Origin: Thalassotalea crassostreae
GTDB taxonomy: Bacteria; Pseudomonadota; Gammaproteobacteria; Enterobacterales; Alteromonadaceae
Length of the DNA stretch: 64,000 bases
NCBI RefSeq assembly: GCF_001831495.1
Contig: NZ_CP017689.1
Coordinates: 992,001-1,056,000, forward strand
Reading direction: 5' to 3'
A program made the position numbers and the translations under genes. Under the pieces are notes generated by a model. It saw only the letters and a program-made list of their open reading frames with translations, had not been told where the DNA came from and ran no database searches. Below, piece by piece: positions 16,360-26,598 of this stretch; position 1 is the first letter of the stretch; every line of letters begins with the position of its first letter.

Positions 16360-17328
16360 TTACTCTGCTTCAAGAGAATAAGGTAATGATAGCAAATTAA
16401 ATTCAATATCTGGATTATCTTTTAGACGCAGCACTGCGTCTTCTTCGGTGTCATTTGCAAGTACTGCTTGAAGATAAACTTCACCGTCATCGCTTACGTA
16501 ATGACAAATTATTTCACCGCCGCGGCGCCAATTTTCTCCGACTTGCTTTTCTAGTGTAGACAAACTGTTAGGGGTTTCGTTGGTGTTCGATTTTAACGCA
16601 AACAGCGCTTTCTTGTTTTTACCTAAGTATTTCATTCGAGCAACTGTTTCTTGCCCGAGGTAACAGCCTTTAGTAAAGCTGATGCCATTCAAGTGTTGCA
16701 TATTTAACATTTGCGGTACGTATTCGCGAATGCTATTTTCGCCTAAGTGTGGAAAACCTGATTGTATTTCATTAAGGACCCAAACCTCGCTTGTGTATAT
16801 ATCTAACGTAAGAGACGATGACAGTTCTTCAATTTCCTCATCGCTGGCGATAACAAGATAAAAATCTTTAACACCAGAGATATAGGCAATTGAAACACCT
16901 CCTTGACTTACTACAGGTGTAAACGAGTCAGGTAAAGCCTGGTATCGTTGTTTTAAAGTATCTTCTGATTCACTGCCCGTTAATGCTAAAAAGCTCACTT
17001 CAGCCGCTGTGATTTCAACTTTGGCGAAGACTCCAAATTTTTGCAGTTCTTTCATTGAAGCTTGCATCGCATCCGTTGCCGAAATTAATAAATTAGCATT
17101 ATTGTGACGTATTAAACGAAATGATGAAAACAGCTTTCCCTTAGCATCACAATGACTACCGTTAAGTAATGGTTTAACTTTTAACTGCTCAAGGTCACAG
17201 GTTAATTGACCTTGCAGGTAAGAGTCTTGTTCTTCACCTACCACACTAATAGCAGAAATATTATCTACTTTAATAGCGTAGCTTTGTGGCAGATTGACAG
17301 CATTTGGTAAGGCACTTTTAAGATTCAT
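16360..17328 (-). CDS. ygfZ: Folate-dependent YgfZ, Fe-S protein maintenance / tRNA modification
   Basis: This 322-residue member of the GcvT-like folate-binding family carries the diagnostic motif KGCYLGQETVARMKYLG near residue 220, whose Cys is required for function. YgfZ supports Fe-S enzymes such as MiaB, with tetrahydrofolate. Residues upstream (QGQLTCDLEQL, NGSHCDAKGKLFSSFRL) match family landmarks. The gene diverges from sdhE across 310 bp, the same neighbourhood as in E. coli (ygfZ-ygfY-ygfX). Confidence 0.94.
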   Translation of the reverse strand: MNLKSALPNAVNLPQSYAIKVDNISAISVVGEEQDSYLQGQLTCDLEQLKVKPLLNGSHCDAKGKLFSSFRLIRHNNANLLISATDAMQASMKELQKFGVFAKVEITAAEVSFLALTGSESEDTLKQRYQALPDSFTPVVSQGGVSIAYISGVKDFYLVIASDEEIEELSSSLTLDIYTSEVWVLNEIQSGFPHLGENSIREYVPQMLNMQHLNGISFTKGCYLGQETVARMKYLGKNKKALFALKSNTNETPNSLSTLEKQVGENWRRGGEIICHYVSDDGEVYLQAVLANDTEEDAVLRLKDNPDIEFNLLSLPYSLEAE

Positions 17329-17638
17329 ATTATTCTACTATGTTTTAGTATGCGTGTTTGAATATACGGTGTTAGGCATATGATTTTAGCTATAAACAAT
17401 AAGTAGGGGCGAACTGCTAAAAGATCAAGTGCCAAGCTTAAATATATTTCACTATTAAATCGTGATTCGTATGGAAGTTAATAGCAGCCTTAAAAATGAA
17501 GTATTAGTTATTGTATTTGTCGCCCTAAATTTCTTGAACAGTAATAAAACTACAGTGCAAAGTTGCTAATAAACTTGCTAGTCAGCAAGGATTTGAACGG
17601 TTACAATAACGTTTTTTAATAACTCTATTGGAAGATTA
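17329..17638. other. Intergenic region ygfZ-sdhE, no gene seen
   Basis: This 310-bp AT-rich divergent spacer must hold both promoters, but none is clear enough to mark. A short inverted repeat TTGCT-AGT-CAGCAA occurs about 60 bp upstream of sdhE. I see no RNA gene or coding frame of note. Confidence 0.5.
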
Positions 17639-17890
17639 ATGTCGGTTTCTAATTATAAAGCAAGAATACGTTGGGCTTGTCGTCGCGGTATGCTCGAACT
17701 CGATGTGTTATTTATGCCATTTGTTGATGAAGTATGGGATAGTTTAACTGACAAACAAAAAGCAATTTTCGAGAGATTACTAGAAGGTGACGATCCTGAA
17801 CTTTTTGCTTGGTTTATGGGGCATGAGGAATGCAAGGATGAAGAACTCAACACTATGGTGCAGCTTATACTCAACCGAGTTAAAGTATAA
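17639..17890 (+). CDS. sdhE: FAD assembly factor SdhE
   Basis: This 83-residue protein has the family signature RRGMLELDVLF near residues 15-25 (the RGxxE motif needed for flavinylation), then DKQKAIFERLLEGDDPELFAWFMG. It promotes covalent FAD attachment to succinate dehydrogenase and fumarate reductase flavoproteins in the cytoplasm. TTGGAAGA lies just upstream of the ATG. The following ygfX-like gene overlaps its 3' end. Confidence 0.95.
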   Translation: MSVSNYKARIRWACRRGMLELDVLFMPFVDEVWDSLTDKQKAIFERLLEGDDPELFAWFMGHEECKDEELNTMVQLILNRVKV

Positions 17891-18356
17891 CCTTCGTTTA
17901 ACCAAATCGTTAGATGCCAACAGAGTTCCGTTAATACTTTCGGGGCTCAGTTTCTTTGCTTTTATCCTAATCTTTTTTAATCTCAGTTTAGACCTATCCT
18001 ATTTTAAACTATTGGCAATTGCCATTATTAGCGCTTCGGCGATTTATTTGTTGTGTTTACAATTTGATTTAACAGGGAGGCAGTTCAGTGACAAGGCGAT
18101 ACTGCTCTCATCGGCAGGAGTGTTAAGTTTGGCGAGCGTTCGACACTATAAGTTATTGCCTAGTTCGCAAGTGATGCCGTTTGTATGTCGACTTGATTTA
18201 ACCGCGGTCAATGATATCGCTATTGCTGCAAACTGTGTTTCTGCAGAACCGGTGAAGAGTGAAAGAGTGATTAAATTTATCTTTAAAGATTCGCTATCTG
18301 AACAAAATTTTCGGCGGCTTTGTCGTATAATTAGTTCGACTCAAAGAGGGGCGTAA
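17838..18356 (+). CDS. YgfX-like inner-membrane protein
   Basis: The likely product is 172 residues from the ATG at 17838, which lies inside sdhE in another frame; ATGs at 17823 and 17787 are alternatives. It has two adjacent membrane helices (LILSGLSFFAFILIFFNL, then FKLLAIAIISASAIYLLCL) and a soluble C-terminal part with the RQFSDKAILLSSAGVLSL and VIKFIFKDSLSEQNFRRLCRII segments. Position after sdhE and topology match YgfX, reported in E. coli as the membrane partner or toxin CptA of the sdhE operon. Sequence similarity within this family is low, so the match rests mainly on context. Confidence 0.68.
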   Translation: MKNSTLWCSLYSTELKYNLRLTKSLDANRVPLILSGLSFFAFILIFFNLSLDLSYFKLLAIAIISASAIYLLCLQFDLTGRQFSDKAILLSSAGVLSLASVRHYKLLPSSQVMPFVCRLDLTAVNDIAIAANCVSAEPVKSERVIKFIFKDSLSEQNFRRLCRIISSTQRGA

Positions 18357-18424
18357 CAGCTAAGAGGTAGGAATCAATTAGCTATTCTTTTTAACCACTA
18401 TTATTTCTAATCGTTATTATTTAC

Positions 18425-20032
18425 TTATGACTTCTCATTATGCTCAGGCTTAATGAGTATGGTTGGCTTGGTTTTTTCAAGCTGTTCAGGGTAATCAAGG
18501 GTGTAATGTAAACCTCGACTTTCTTTTCGCTCAAGGGCACTAAGAATGATAAGCTCAGCGACTTGCACTAAATTACGTAGCTCTAATAAGTTATTACTGA
18601 CTTTAAAGTGTCTGTAATATTCTTGTATTTCGGACTGCAATAAATGAACTCGATTAAGTGCTCTTTGCAAACGTTTAGTGGTTCTAACAATGCCAACATA
18701 ATCCCACATAAATAATCTTAATTCGTGCCAGTTATGTTGAATGACAACTTCTTCATCTGAATCGGTTACTCGTGATTCATCCCAATTTGGAATGCGGATA
18801 ATTTTTTGTTTGCTGTCTATCGTGTCAATGATGTGTTTCGCTGCCGAGCGAGCATAAACAAAACATTCCAGCAATGAGTTACTTGCCATACGGTTCGCAC
18901 CATGTAGACCAGTGTAACTTACTTCACCTATGGCATATAAATTAGCAAGGTCGGTTTCTCCATTTTCACTAACCATAACACCGCCACAAGTATAATGTGC
19001 GGCAGGCACAACCGGTAAAGGCTCCTTGGTCATATCAATGCCAAGCTTACTCGTTTTTTCATAAATGGTCGGGAAATGTTGTTTGATAAAGTCTGCATCT
19101 TTGTGGCTAATATCAAGAAACATACAGTCGGCACCCAATCGTTTCATCTCAAAATCGATAGCGCGAGCGACAACGTCGCGAGGTGCTAGTTCAGCTCGTT
19201 CATCAAATTCGGGCATAAATCGACTGCCATCAGGACGGCGTAATATCGCACCTTCACCACGTAACGCTTCGGTTAATAAAAACGTACCAGCTTGAGGATG
19301 GAAAAGGCAAGTAGGATGAAATTGGTTGAACTCCATGTTCGCCACGCGACAACCGGCACGCCACGCCATTGCAATGCCGTCGCCACTAGCAATATCTGGA
19401 TTAGAAGTATATTGATAAACTTTACTGGCTCCGCCTGTGGCAAGTATTGTTTTCTTGGCATGGACGGCTTCAACTTTTTCGCTGTTTCGATTCCAAACAT
19501 AAGCGCCGATACAGCGCTCGTTGCTTTGATCAGTTGACTTAATTAAGTCGATAACATTAAAGCGTTCAAATACTCGTATACGACTGTGCTGTTTTACCCG
19601 TTGTGCAAGTGTTGTTTGCACAGCTCGTCCGGTAGCATCGGCGGCGTGCAATATGCGACGATGACTGTGCCCGCCTTCGCGGGTTAAGTGAAACTTTGTT
19701 TCACCTTGATTATCTGTCTCTTGATCAAAGTTAACGCCTTGAGAAATCAACCATTGCATCGACTCTTTGGCATTTTCGGCGGTGAAACGCACAACATCTT
19801 CATCGCAAAGGCCATTGCCAGCAACTAAAGTGTCCTCAACATGAGCATCGATTGAATCATTTTCATCAAATACTGCGGCAATACCGCCTTGCGCATAATA
19901 GGTAGAGCCTTCATTGATTGATGCCTTGCTAAGGATGATAACATCGGCATAATTTGCTAGCTTTAATGCTAACGTTAAACCCGCCGCACCACTACCAACA
20001 ATCATTACATCACAATTATGTTGCTTCTTCAT
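18425..20032 (-). CDS. nadB: L-aspartate oxidase NadB
   Basis: This 535-residue flavoprotein has the FAD-binding [14 protein letters not shown] at the N-terminus, [18 protein letters not shown], the [11 protein letters not shown] active-site region and [17 protein letters not shown]-terminal helical domain includes the [10 protein letters not shown] segment. It oxidises aspartate to iminoaspartate in NAD synthesis. The ATG at 20032 gives the family-typical [13 protein letters not shown] start; the longer frame to 20086 adds 18 residues without support. It diverges from rpoE, the usual gammaproteobacterial arrangement. Confidence 0.95.
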   Translation of the reverse strand: MKKQHNCDVMIVGSGAAGLTLALKLANYADVIILSKASINEGSTYYAQGGIAAVFDENDSIDAHVEDTLVAGNGLCDEDVVRFTAENAKESMQWLISQGVNFDQETDNQGETKFHLTREGGHSHRRILHAADATGRAVQTTLAQRVKQHSRIRVFERFNVIDLIKSTDQSNERCIGAYVWNRNSEKVEAVHAKKTILATGGASKVYQYTSNPDIASGDGIAMAWRAGCRVANMEFNQFHPTCLFHPQAGTFLLTEALRGEGAILRRPDGSRFMPEFDERAELAPRDVVARAIDFEMKRLGADCMFLDISHKDADFIKQHFPTIYEKTSKLGIDMTKEPLPVVPAAHYTCGGVMVSENGETDLANLYAIGEVSYTGLHGANRMASNSLLECFVYARSAAKHIIDTIDSKQKIIRIPNWDESRVTDSDEEVVIQHNWHELRLFMWDYVGIVRTTKRLQRALNRVHLLQSEIQEYYRHFKVSNNLLELRNLVQVAELIILSALERKESRGLHYTLDYPEQLEKTKPTILIKPEHNEKS

Positions 20033-20245
20033 AAGAGGTAGAAACTCAGTTAATCTTTGAATAGTTAGTGAACATCTGTAAATCACATAGTTCGATAATA
20101 TGAGAATTTTAACTTACTTTTAGGTGAATACCAATGTAGAGTCACTAAACTATTATATAGACTATAGTTTTACTACTTTGAGTAAGTGGTTTGTTGATAA
20201 ATATTGCTATTTTTTAAGTTATTTTTATTTTTTTTAGCTTTTCGC

Positions 20246-20272
20246 GAACTTTTTAGATAATGCCTAGTCCTA
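20246..20272 (+). promoter_or_regulatory. Candidate sigma-E promoter of rpoE
   Basis: GAACTT (20246-20251), 16 bp spacer, TCCTA (20268-20272), about 65 bp before the rpoE ATG. This fits the sigma-E pattern (GGAACTT, 16-17 bp, GTCNNA) and would give autoregulation, as known in E. coli. Confidence 0.6.
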
Positions 20273-20336
20273 TCTTATGTGTTTGCCCTGAGTTGTTTGA
20301 AAAAAATAAAGTTTTTGTCTAGGAGTATCGGCTCGA

Positions 20337-20915
20337 ATGAGCAAGCAAAATGTTGATCAGATGTTGGTGGAACAGGTGCAAAAGGGTGATAAAGAAGCCT
20401 TTAACCTGTTAGTAAAAAAGTATCAGCAAAAAGTAATGAATTTAGTATCGCGCTATGTCAAAAACCAAGCAGATGTTGCAGATGTCACTCAAGAAGCGTT
20501 TATTAAAGCGTATCGGGCTCTTGCTAATTTTAGAGGTGACAGTGCGTTCTATACCTGGCTGTATCGAATCGCGGTAAATACCGCAAAAAATCATTTAATG
20601 GCGAGCTCAAGGAAGCCACCCGGTAGTGATATTGAAGTTGAAGATGCAGAGTTTTATGATAGCGGAGAGGCGTTGCGTGAAAACGCATCACCAGAACGAT
20701 TATTATTAACCGACGAAATTCGTCAAATGGTCTTCGATACAATCGAACAGTTACCCCAAGAATTGCGTACGGCAATTAACCTGAGGGAACTAGAAGGCTT
20801 GAGTTATGAAGAAATTGCTACGGTAATGGACTGCCCTGTAGGTACGGTAAGATCGCGTATTTTTAGAGCGCGAGATGCCGTAGATAAGAAAATAAGGCCT
20901 CTTTTACAGAAGTAG
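20337..20915 (+). CDS. rpoE: RNA polymerase sigma-E factor
   Basis: This 192-residue group IV (ECF) sigma factor has region 2 as DVTQEAFIKAYRALANFRGDSAFYTWLYRIAVN (quoted in part), with the YTWLYRIA segment that melts the -10. Region 4 is LREGLSYEEIA-type (here LRELEGLSYEEIATVMDCPVGTVRSRIFRAR). It directs envelope-stress transcription and is held inactive by RseA. It heads the rpoE-rseA-rseB-rseC operon with a sigma-E-like promoter upstream. Confidence 0.97.
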   Translation: MSKQNVDQMLVEQVQKGDKEAFNLLVKKYQQKVMNLVSRYVKNQADVADVTQEAFIKAYRALANFRGDSAFYTWLYRIAVNTAKNHLMASSRKPPGSDIEVEDAEFYDSGEALRENASPERLLLTDEIRQMVFDTIEQLPQELRTAINLRELEGLSYEEIATVMDCPVGTVRSRIFRARDAVDKKIRPLLQK

Positions 20916-20993
20916 TAAAAGGCCGGGTATAAATTGGTAAATGTATAATTTTAATAATAACAGCAGAATAATCTCGTTGTGTGAGTAACAAAT

Positions 20994-21575
20994 ATGAATG
21001 AAAAGAAGTTCGAACAACTATCGTCATTAGTTGATGATCAAGATCATAATGTCGCTTTGTTGAAAGATGTAAAGCAAAACGATGAACTTAGTGATGCTTA
21101 TGGTCGATATCATCTAATTGGCGATATAATGCGTGATGAACGCAGTGATTTCGCTAATATAGATTTAAGCGTAAATATAGCCGAAGCTATTGCGCAAGAA
21201 CCAACCGTATTTGCTCCTAAAATGAGTAATTCAGTTGTTAATCGAGTTAAGGCTAAGGTCGTAAATTTTGTTAAGCCTGTAGGGCAAATGGCAATTGCTG
21301 CTTCTGCTGCTGGATTAATGGTTTTAGGTGTACAGCAAGCTAATACAGATGATGGTGAACAAATGGTACCATCACAAGTATGGCAACCTCTACCAGTGGC
21401 CGGTTTTGCTGACCCTGTTAGTTATAACTTCCCTCAACAAAGTGAATCTGATTCACGTAAAGTGATGATTGAGCGCCAGCAACGCATGCAAAGTCTATTA
21501 GCTGACCATGAAATGCAAATTAAACTAAAAGCAAAAGGCAAAGCTGAGCAAATTAAGCAACCGAATGAACAATAA
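20994..21575 (+). CDS. rseA: Anti-sigma-E factor RseA
   Basis: This 193-residue protein has an N-terminal cytoplasmic anti-sigma domain (MNEKKFEQLSSLVDDQDHNVALL, then YGRYHLIGDIMRDE). A single membrane helix lies near 98-115 (MAIAASAAGLMVLGVQ), followed by a periplasmic tail that RseB binds and DegS cleaves. It sequesters RpoE at the membrane until envelope stress triggers proteolysis. It lies 78 bp after rpoE, and its end overlaps rseB by 11 bp. Confidence 0.94.
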   Translation: MNEKKFEQLSSLVDDQDHNVALLKDVKQNDELSDAYGRYHLIGDIMRDERSDFANIDLSVNIAEAIAQEPTVFAPKMSNSVVNRVKAKVVNFVKPVGQMAIAASAAGLMVLGVQQANTDDGEQMVPSQVWQPLPVAGFADPVSYNFPQQSESDSRKVMIERQQRMQSLLADHEMQIKLKAKGKAEQIKQPNEQ

Positions 21576-22554
21576 AATCCTCTCTGTGATACTGATAATT
21601 TCGTTATTGTCAGTATCTTTTTTATCTTCTGCGGAAGAAAATACTCAACCGCAATTAGATACTCCTGCAGTTAAAGCAACCGAGAAGCAATGGTTAATGA
21701 GACTTTCTCATGCAATGAGAACATTAAACTTTAATACTTCTTTCGTTGTTGTCCGTAATAATCGAGCCGAACCTTATCGTTGGGTGCATGGCAATATTGA
21801 AGAACAAGAGCTTGAATTAATCACGCTATTGAACGGTCCTCGCAACGAAGCAATACGAGTAAATAATAAAGTCAGTTACTTGGAACCGAATAAACCTCCT
21901 TTTTCGGTCACAAGTGAGCACATTAGTGGACCAATTCCTCCTGCATTATTTGGCGATATCGAAAAATTGAGCTTGAGCTATGATTTTGTACAAGTGGGAA
22001 AAAACAGAATTCTAGGTCGTCCTGCTACACTGATTCGTTTACAGTCTAAAGATAAACAACGCCATGGTTATTGGTTATGGCTCGATATTGAAAGTGGTTT
22101 GCTTTTAAAAATTGCTATTATTTCGCGAAAAGGTGAAATTTTAGAACAAATTCAATTTACTGATCTTCAAATCAGTGAGCAACCAAATGAAGTCTTAACT
22201 CAATTGGTTGGTGCAAATGTGCCTATGCCATTAACAGACGTTGAGCAGCAACCGGCGTTAAATTGGAAAGTAAATTGGTTGCCTCAGGGCTTTGAACAAA
22301 TTACTGCCAATAGACAAATCATTGGTGGCACGGCAATACCAACAGAATCTTTATTGTTTAACGATGGATTAGTTGATGTTTCAATTTATGTAAATGCAAG
22401 TAATGAAGCACCAAGGCAGCCACATTTAAATCAAACAGGCGCTACTGTGTTATTATCGATGCTAAAAGGTGGATTTGAAATTACCGTTGTTGGTAAAATC
22501 CCCGCAAATACAGCGATGACAATAGCTGAGTCAGTCGTATTTACGAATCCTTAA
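21565..22554 (+). CDS. rseB: Sigma-E regulatory protein RseB
   Basis: This 329-residue periplasmic protein has a signal peptide (ILSVILIISLLSVSFLSSAEE) and a MucB/RseB N-terminal lipoprotein-carrier-like domain (WLMRLSHAMRTLNFNTSFV, YRWVHG). A smaller C-terminal domain contains KVNWLPQGFE and DGLVDVSIYV. It shields RseA from DegS and responds to lipopolysaccharide precursors. The start overlaps the rseA end, pointing to coupled translation. Confidence 0.95.
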   Translation: MNNKILSVILIISLLSVSFLSSAEENTQPQLDTPAVKATEKQWLMRLSHAMRTLNFNTSFVVVRNNRAEPYRWVHGNIEEQELELITLLNGPRNEAIRVNNKVSYLEPNKPPFSVTSEHISGPIPPALFGDIEKLSLSYDFVQVGKNRILGRPATLIRLQSKDKQRHGYWLWLDIESGLLLKIAIISRKGEILEQIQFTDLQISEQPNEVLTQLVGANVPMPLTDVEQQPALNWKVNWLPQGFEQITANRQIIGGTAIPTESLLFNDGLVDVSIYVNASNEAPRQPHLNQTGATVLLSMLKGGFEITVVGKIPANTAMTIAESVVFTNP

Positions 22555-22575
22555 GTTAAGGCCTGTTACACGCAC

Positions 22576-23049
22576 ATGATAGAAGAAACCGCCAGGGTAG
22601 TCGCCATTAATGGTTCACAAGTTACCTTGCAAAGCCAATTGAAATCTACTTGCCATAGTTGTTCTCAACAGGACGATTGTGGCAGTGGTCAAGTGGCAAA
22701 AGCCTTTCCACAAAAAAGATTAACCACAGAGATTACCACCGATATTAAACTAGCGATTGGCGATGAAGTGGTGATTGGTGTGCAAGATAAAGATCTACTC
22801 ACAGCAGCCTTTGAAGTCTATATGTTACCGCTTATTGCGATGTTAATCGCGGCAAGTTTTGCTCAGCTGTATTTGGTGGAACAATTAGGCTGGAGTGAGG
22901 TATATGCCATTATCTTTGCTATGTTTGCTGCAGTGATTGGCTTTTTAGTTGCTAAAAAGCGCCAAAATAGCAGCGGACGCCAACGTCAATTACAGCCAGC
23001 CTTAATTCGTAAATGTGACAATCAGATCTCAATTACCGAAGTTTTATAA
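22576..23049 (+). CDS. rseC: SoxR-reducing / sigma-E operon membrane protein RseC
   Basis: This 157-residue protein has a Cys-rich N-terminus, CHSCSQQDDCGSG (about 27-39), as in RseC and RnfF-type proteins. Two membrane helices follow (AFEVYMLPLIAMLIAASFAQ and VYAIIFAMFAAVIGFLVA), with a basic tail. In E. coli RseC modestly affects sigma-E and takes part in SoxR reduction with the Rsx complex. It lies 21 bp after rseB as the last gene of the operon; lepA follows after 147 bp. Confidence 0.92.
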   Translation: MIEETARVVAINGSQVTLQSQLKSTCHSCSQQDDCGSGQVAKAFPQKRLTTEITTDIKLAIGDEVVIGVQDKDLLTAAFEVYMLPLIAMLIAASFAQLYLVEQLGWSEVYAIIFAMFAAVIGFLVAKKRQNSSGRQRQLQPALIRKCDNQISITEVL

Positions 23050-23196
23050 GCTATTTAAAGCAACGAAAACATTCATTGTTACATTAATTCCTCTTTTATC
23101 ATTGATAAACTTACTAAATAGATAGGAAAACGGCGCTAAATTAGCTAAAATCAGCGCAATATTTTATTTAATTTTTTATCAGTGAAAGCTCCTTAT

Positions 23197-24987
23197 ATGA
23201 AGCACATTCGAAATTTCTCAATTATCGCCCACATCGACCATGGTAAATCAACGCTGTCAGATCGATTAATTCAACATTGTGGCGGTCTTCAAGCCCGCGA
23301 AATGGAAGCCCAAGTTCTCGATTCAATGGATATCGAACGTGAACGTGGTATTACCATCAAAGCTCAAAGTGTGACGCTTGATTACACCGCAAAAGATGGC
23401 GAAACTTATCAGTTAAATTTTATCGACACTCCTGGTCATGTTGACTTTTCTTATGAAGTATCACGTTCTCTTGCTGCCTGTGAAGGGGCTTTATTGGTGG
23501 TAGATGCAGGTCAAGGTGTTGAAGCACAAACATTAGCAAACTGTTATACCGCCATCGAAATGGATCTAGAAGTGGTACCAATTTTAAACAAAATTGATTT
23601 ACCGCAGGCTGATCCTGATCGTGTTGCAGAAGAGATTGAAGACATTATCGGAATCGATGCTACTGATGCTGTGCAATGTTCAGCGAAAACCGGTATTGGC
23701 ATTGAAGATGTTTTAGAAAGCATCGTTGCTAATGTTCCACCGCCAGTTGGTAATAAAGACGACAAGTTACAAGCGCTAATTATCGATTCATGGTTTGATA
23801 ATTATCAAGGCGTTGTTTCATTAGTGCGAGTTATGCACGGTGAAATTCGAAAAGGCGACAAGATGACAGTTATGTCTACAGGACAAACTCACATCATCGA
23901 TAAAGTTGGTATTTTCACTCCGAAACAAACAGACACTGGTGTGTTAAAAACTGGCGAAGTTGGTTTCATTATTGCCGGCATTAAAGAAATTCATGGTGCG
24001 CCAGTTGGTGATACATTGACGCTTACTAAAGACCCTGCTACTGAACAATTGCCAGGATTTCAAACCGTTAAACCACAGGTTTATGCTGGTATTTTTCCAA
24101 TCAGTTCTGATGATTTTGAAAACTTCCGAGATGCGTTGAACAAATTATCTTTAAATGATGCCTCATTATTTTTCGAGCCAGAAAGCTCTGGTGCATTAGG
24201 TTTTGGTTTCCGTTGTGGTTTCCTAGGTATGTTGCACATGGAAATTATTCAAGAGCGTTTAGCTCGAGAATATGACCTCGATTTAATTGCGACAGCGCCA
24301 ACTGTTAACTATGAGATTTTATGTACAAACGGAACTTTATTAAGCATTGATAACCCTGGTGAGTTGCCTGCTGTTAATGAAATTGAAGAAATTAGGGAAC
24401 CAATTGTCGAAGCAAACATCTTAGTACCACAGGAACATTTAGGTAATGTTATTACTTTATGTATTGAAAAGCGTGGAGTACAAAAGAGTTTGACCTATCA
24501 CGGCAAGCAAGTAGCGGTTAAATATGAACTACCGATGGCCGAAGTGGTAATGGACTTTTTTGACAAACTTAAATCGACAAGTCGTGGTTACGCGTCATTA
24601 GATTATAACTTTGTCCGTTTCGAGCAATCTGACATGGTTCGAGTTGATGTACTAATTAATGGTGATAGAGTCGACGCGTTAGCGATGATCACTCACCGCG
24701 CAAATTCAGTTTCTCGTGGCCGTCAACTGGTTGACAAATTGAAAGAGCTTATCCACCGTCAAATGTTTGACGTGGCGATTCAAGCAGCGATTGGTAACAA
24801 CGTTATTGCTCGTACAACGGTTAAGCAGCTTCGCAAGAACGTTATCGCAAAATGTTATGGTGGTGATATTTCTCGTAAGAAGAAACTATTACAAAAACAA
24901 AAAGAAGGTAAAAAACGCATGAAACAAGTAGGTAATGTTGAAGTACCTCAAGAAGCGTTTTTAGCAGTTTTAAAACTAGGAAAATAA
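23197..24987 (+). CDS. lepA: Elongation factor 4 (LepA), back-translocating GTPase
   Basis: This 596-residue translational GTPase has G1 [10 protein letters not shown]2/switch RERGITI, G3 DTPGHVDF and G4 NKIDLPQAD. Domains II-III follow, with the LepA-specific C-terminal domain ([20 protein letters not shown], quoted in full) at the end. It binds the ribosome and helps with stalled or misassembled 30S particles. The ATG at 23197 matches the usual [16 protein letters not shown] start; the GTG at 23182 would add five residues. It lies 9 bp before lepB. Confidence 0.97.
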   Translation: MKHIRNFSIIAHIDHGKSTLSDRLIQHCGGLQAREMEAQVLDSMDIERERGITIKAQSVTLDYTAKDGETYQLNFIDTPGHVDFSYEVSRSLAACEGALLVVDAGQGVEAQTLANCYTAIEMDLEVVPILNKIDLPQADPDRVAEEIEDIIGIDATDAVQCSAKTGIGIEDVLESIVANVPPPVGNKDDKLQALIIDSWFDNYQGVVSLVRVMHGEIRKGDKMTVMSTGQTHIIDKVGIFTPKQTDTGVLKTGEVGFIIAGIKEIHGAPVGDTLTLTKDPATEQLPGFQTVKPQVYAGIFPISSDDFENFRDALNKLSLNDASLFFEPESSGALGFGFRCGFLGMLHMEIIQERLAREYDLDLIATAPTVNYEILCTNGTLLSIDNPGELPAVNEIEEIREPIVEANILVPQEHLGNVITLCIEKRGVQKSLTYHGKQVAVKYELPMAEVVMDFFDKLKSTSRGYASLDYNFVRFEQSDMVRVDVLINGDRVDALAMITHRANSVSRGRQLVDKLKELIHRQMFDVAIQAAIGNNVIARTTVKQLRKNVIAKCYGGDISRKKKLLQKQKEGKKRMKQVGNVEVPQEAFLAVLKLGK

Positions 24988-24996
24988 TATTAATCT

Positions 24997-25917
24997 ATGG
25001 CTACTTATTTCTCGATAATTTTAGTTGTTGTTACCTTTGTCACTGGCATCGTGTACTTCATTGATAAGTTTAAATGGGCGCCGGTGCGCCGAGCAAACTT
25101 GGAAGCGACACAAGCTCAATGTTCACAGCCTCTTGAGCAAAATGCCATCGAAAAAATTATGACGCCGAGTGCTGCGGTTGATACTGCGGTACAAATATTT
25201 CCGGTAATTGCCTTTGTTTTAATTCTGCGTTCATTTTTATGGGAACCGTTTCAAATCCCATCAGGTTCGATGATGCCGACATTGTATGATGGCGATTTTA
25301 TTTTGGTGAATAAGTTTAATTATGGTTTGCGTGAGCCTGTAGCACGTAACAAGTTTTGGGAAAATGGTTCTCCGGAACGTGGTGATGTCGTGGTCTTTAA
25401 GTACCCAGAAAATCCTCAACAAGATTATATTAAGCGAGTTGTCGGATTACCTGGTGACCGAATTACTTATCACAACAAAACGCTATATATTCAGCCTGCA
25501 TGTATCGACACCAAGGAAACTTGTCCGAAGAGACAACAGATTTTGACCAAGTTTGAAGTCTTGGGTGAGGATACTTCTCGCGGTATGCCATTAACAAAAT
25601 ATACCGCCGATATGTTAGGTAAAAAGCATCCGATATTAATTAACCAACAACAATATTCACAGTCGAATCGTTTCTTTAAACAGCCTGGCATGACAAACGG
25701 TGAATGGTTGGTACCTGAAGGTCAATACATGATGATGGGCGATAATCGCGATAGTAGTCTTGATAGTCGTTTTTGGGGATTTGTTCCTGAAGATCATTTA
25801 GTTGGTGAAGCGGTTGCAATTTGGATGAGTTTTGAATTCGAGAGAGATGAACAATCTTTTCTACCTAAATGGGTGCCAACGGGTATACGTTTTAATCGAA
25901 TTGGTGGGATCCATTAA
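24997..25917 (+). CDS. lepB: Signal peptidase I
   Basis: This 306-residue protein has an N-terminal membrane helix (YFSIILVVVTFVTGIVYFI) and a second one (VFPVIAFVLILRSF region). Catalytic Ser is in PSGSMMPTL near residue 90 and catalytic Lys in DYIKRVVGLPGD near 145, followed by GDNRDSSLDSRFWG. It removes signal peptides from exported proteins at the periplasmic face. The stop is directly followed by the TTG start of rnc, so the two are likely translated together. Confidence 0.97.
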   Translation: MATYFSIILVVVTFVTGIVYFIDKFKWAPVRRANLEATQAQCSQPLEQNAIEKIMTPSAAVDTAVQIFPVIAFVLILRSFLWEPFQIPSGSMMPTLYDGDFILVNKFNYGLREPVARNKFWENGSPERGDVVVFKYPENPQQDYIKRVVGLPGDRITYHNKTLYIQPACIDTKETCPKRQQILTKFEVLGEDTSRGMPLTKYTADMLGKKHPILINQQQYSQSNRFFKQPGMTNGEWLVPEGQYMMMGDNRDSSLDSRFWGFVPEDHLVGEAVAIWMSFEFERDEQSFLPKWVPTGIRFNRIGGIH

Positions 25918-26598
25918 TTGCCTAATAGTAACTTGACGAGATTACAGAAACAGCTTGGTTATCAATTCGTTAATCAAAAATTATTAACGCAAGCGTTAAC
26001 ACACCGAAGTGCAAAGGGCGATAATTATGAACGCTTGGAATTTCTAGGAGATTCCATTCTTGGTTATGTGATCGCTCGTGCATTGTTCGAAAAATTTCCG
26101 AAATCGAGTGAAGGCGAATTAACACGTATGCGTTCGACTTTAGTTCGTGGCGTGACACTTGCAGAAATTGGTCGTGAATTTAATTTAAGTGATTATTTAA
26201 TTCTTGGTCCTGGGGAGTTAAAAAGCGGTGGCTATCATCGTGATTCAATCTTAGAAGATGCAGTAGAAGCTATTATTGGCGCTATTTTCCTTGATTCAGA
26301 TATGATTTGTACCCGTAAGAAAGTACTCTCTTGGTTTGAAAGTCGTATCAAAAAGATTCAGCCCGGTCACTCTCAAAAAGATCCTAAAACTCGTTTACAA
26401 GAATACCTGCAAGGTAGAAAAAAGCCATTGCCGATGTACGACGTGGTCAACACAACAGGGCAAGCTCATAATCAAGAATTCACCGTTAGTTGTGTAGTAG
26501 ACTCGCTTAAAGAACCTATTATTACTAATGGAACCTCTCGCCGTAAAGCTGAGCAAGCGGCTGCTGAAAAAGCATTGGAGTTACTTAATGTCAAATAA
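25918..26598 (+). CDS. rnc: Ribonuclease III
   Basis: This 226-residue protein has an endonuclease domain with [13 protein letters not shown] and the acidic [18 protein letters not shown], which bind catalytic magnesium. A double-stranded RNA-binding domain follows ([18 protein letters not shown] to [17 protein letters not shown]). It processes rRNA precursors and cleaves structured mRNA. The start is TTG directly abutting the lepB stop, and family alignment supports it. The end overlaps era by 11 bp. Confidence 0.97.
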   Translation: MPNSNLTRLQKQLGYQFVNQKLLTQALTHRSAKGDNYERLEFLGDSILGYVIARALFEKFPKSSEGELTRMRSTLVRGVTLAEIGREFNLSDYLILGPGELKSGGYHRDSILEDAVEAIIGAIFLDSDMICTRKKVLSWFESRIKKIQPGHSQKDPKTRLQEYLQGRKKPLPMYDVVNTTGQAHNQEFTVSCVVDSLKEPIITNGTSRRKAEQAAAEKALELLNVK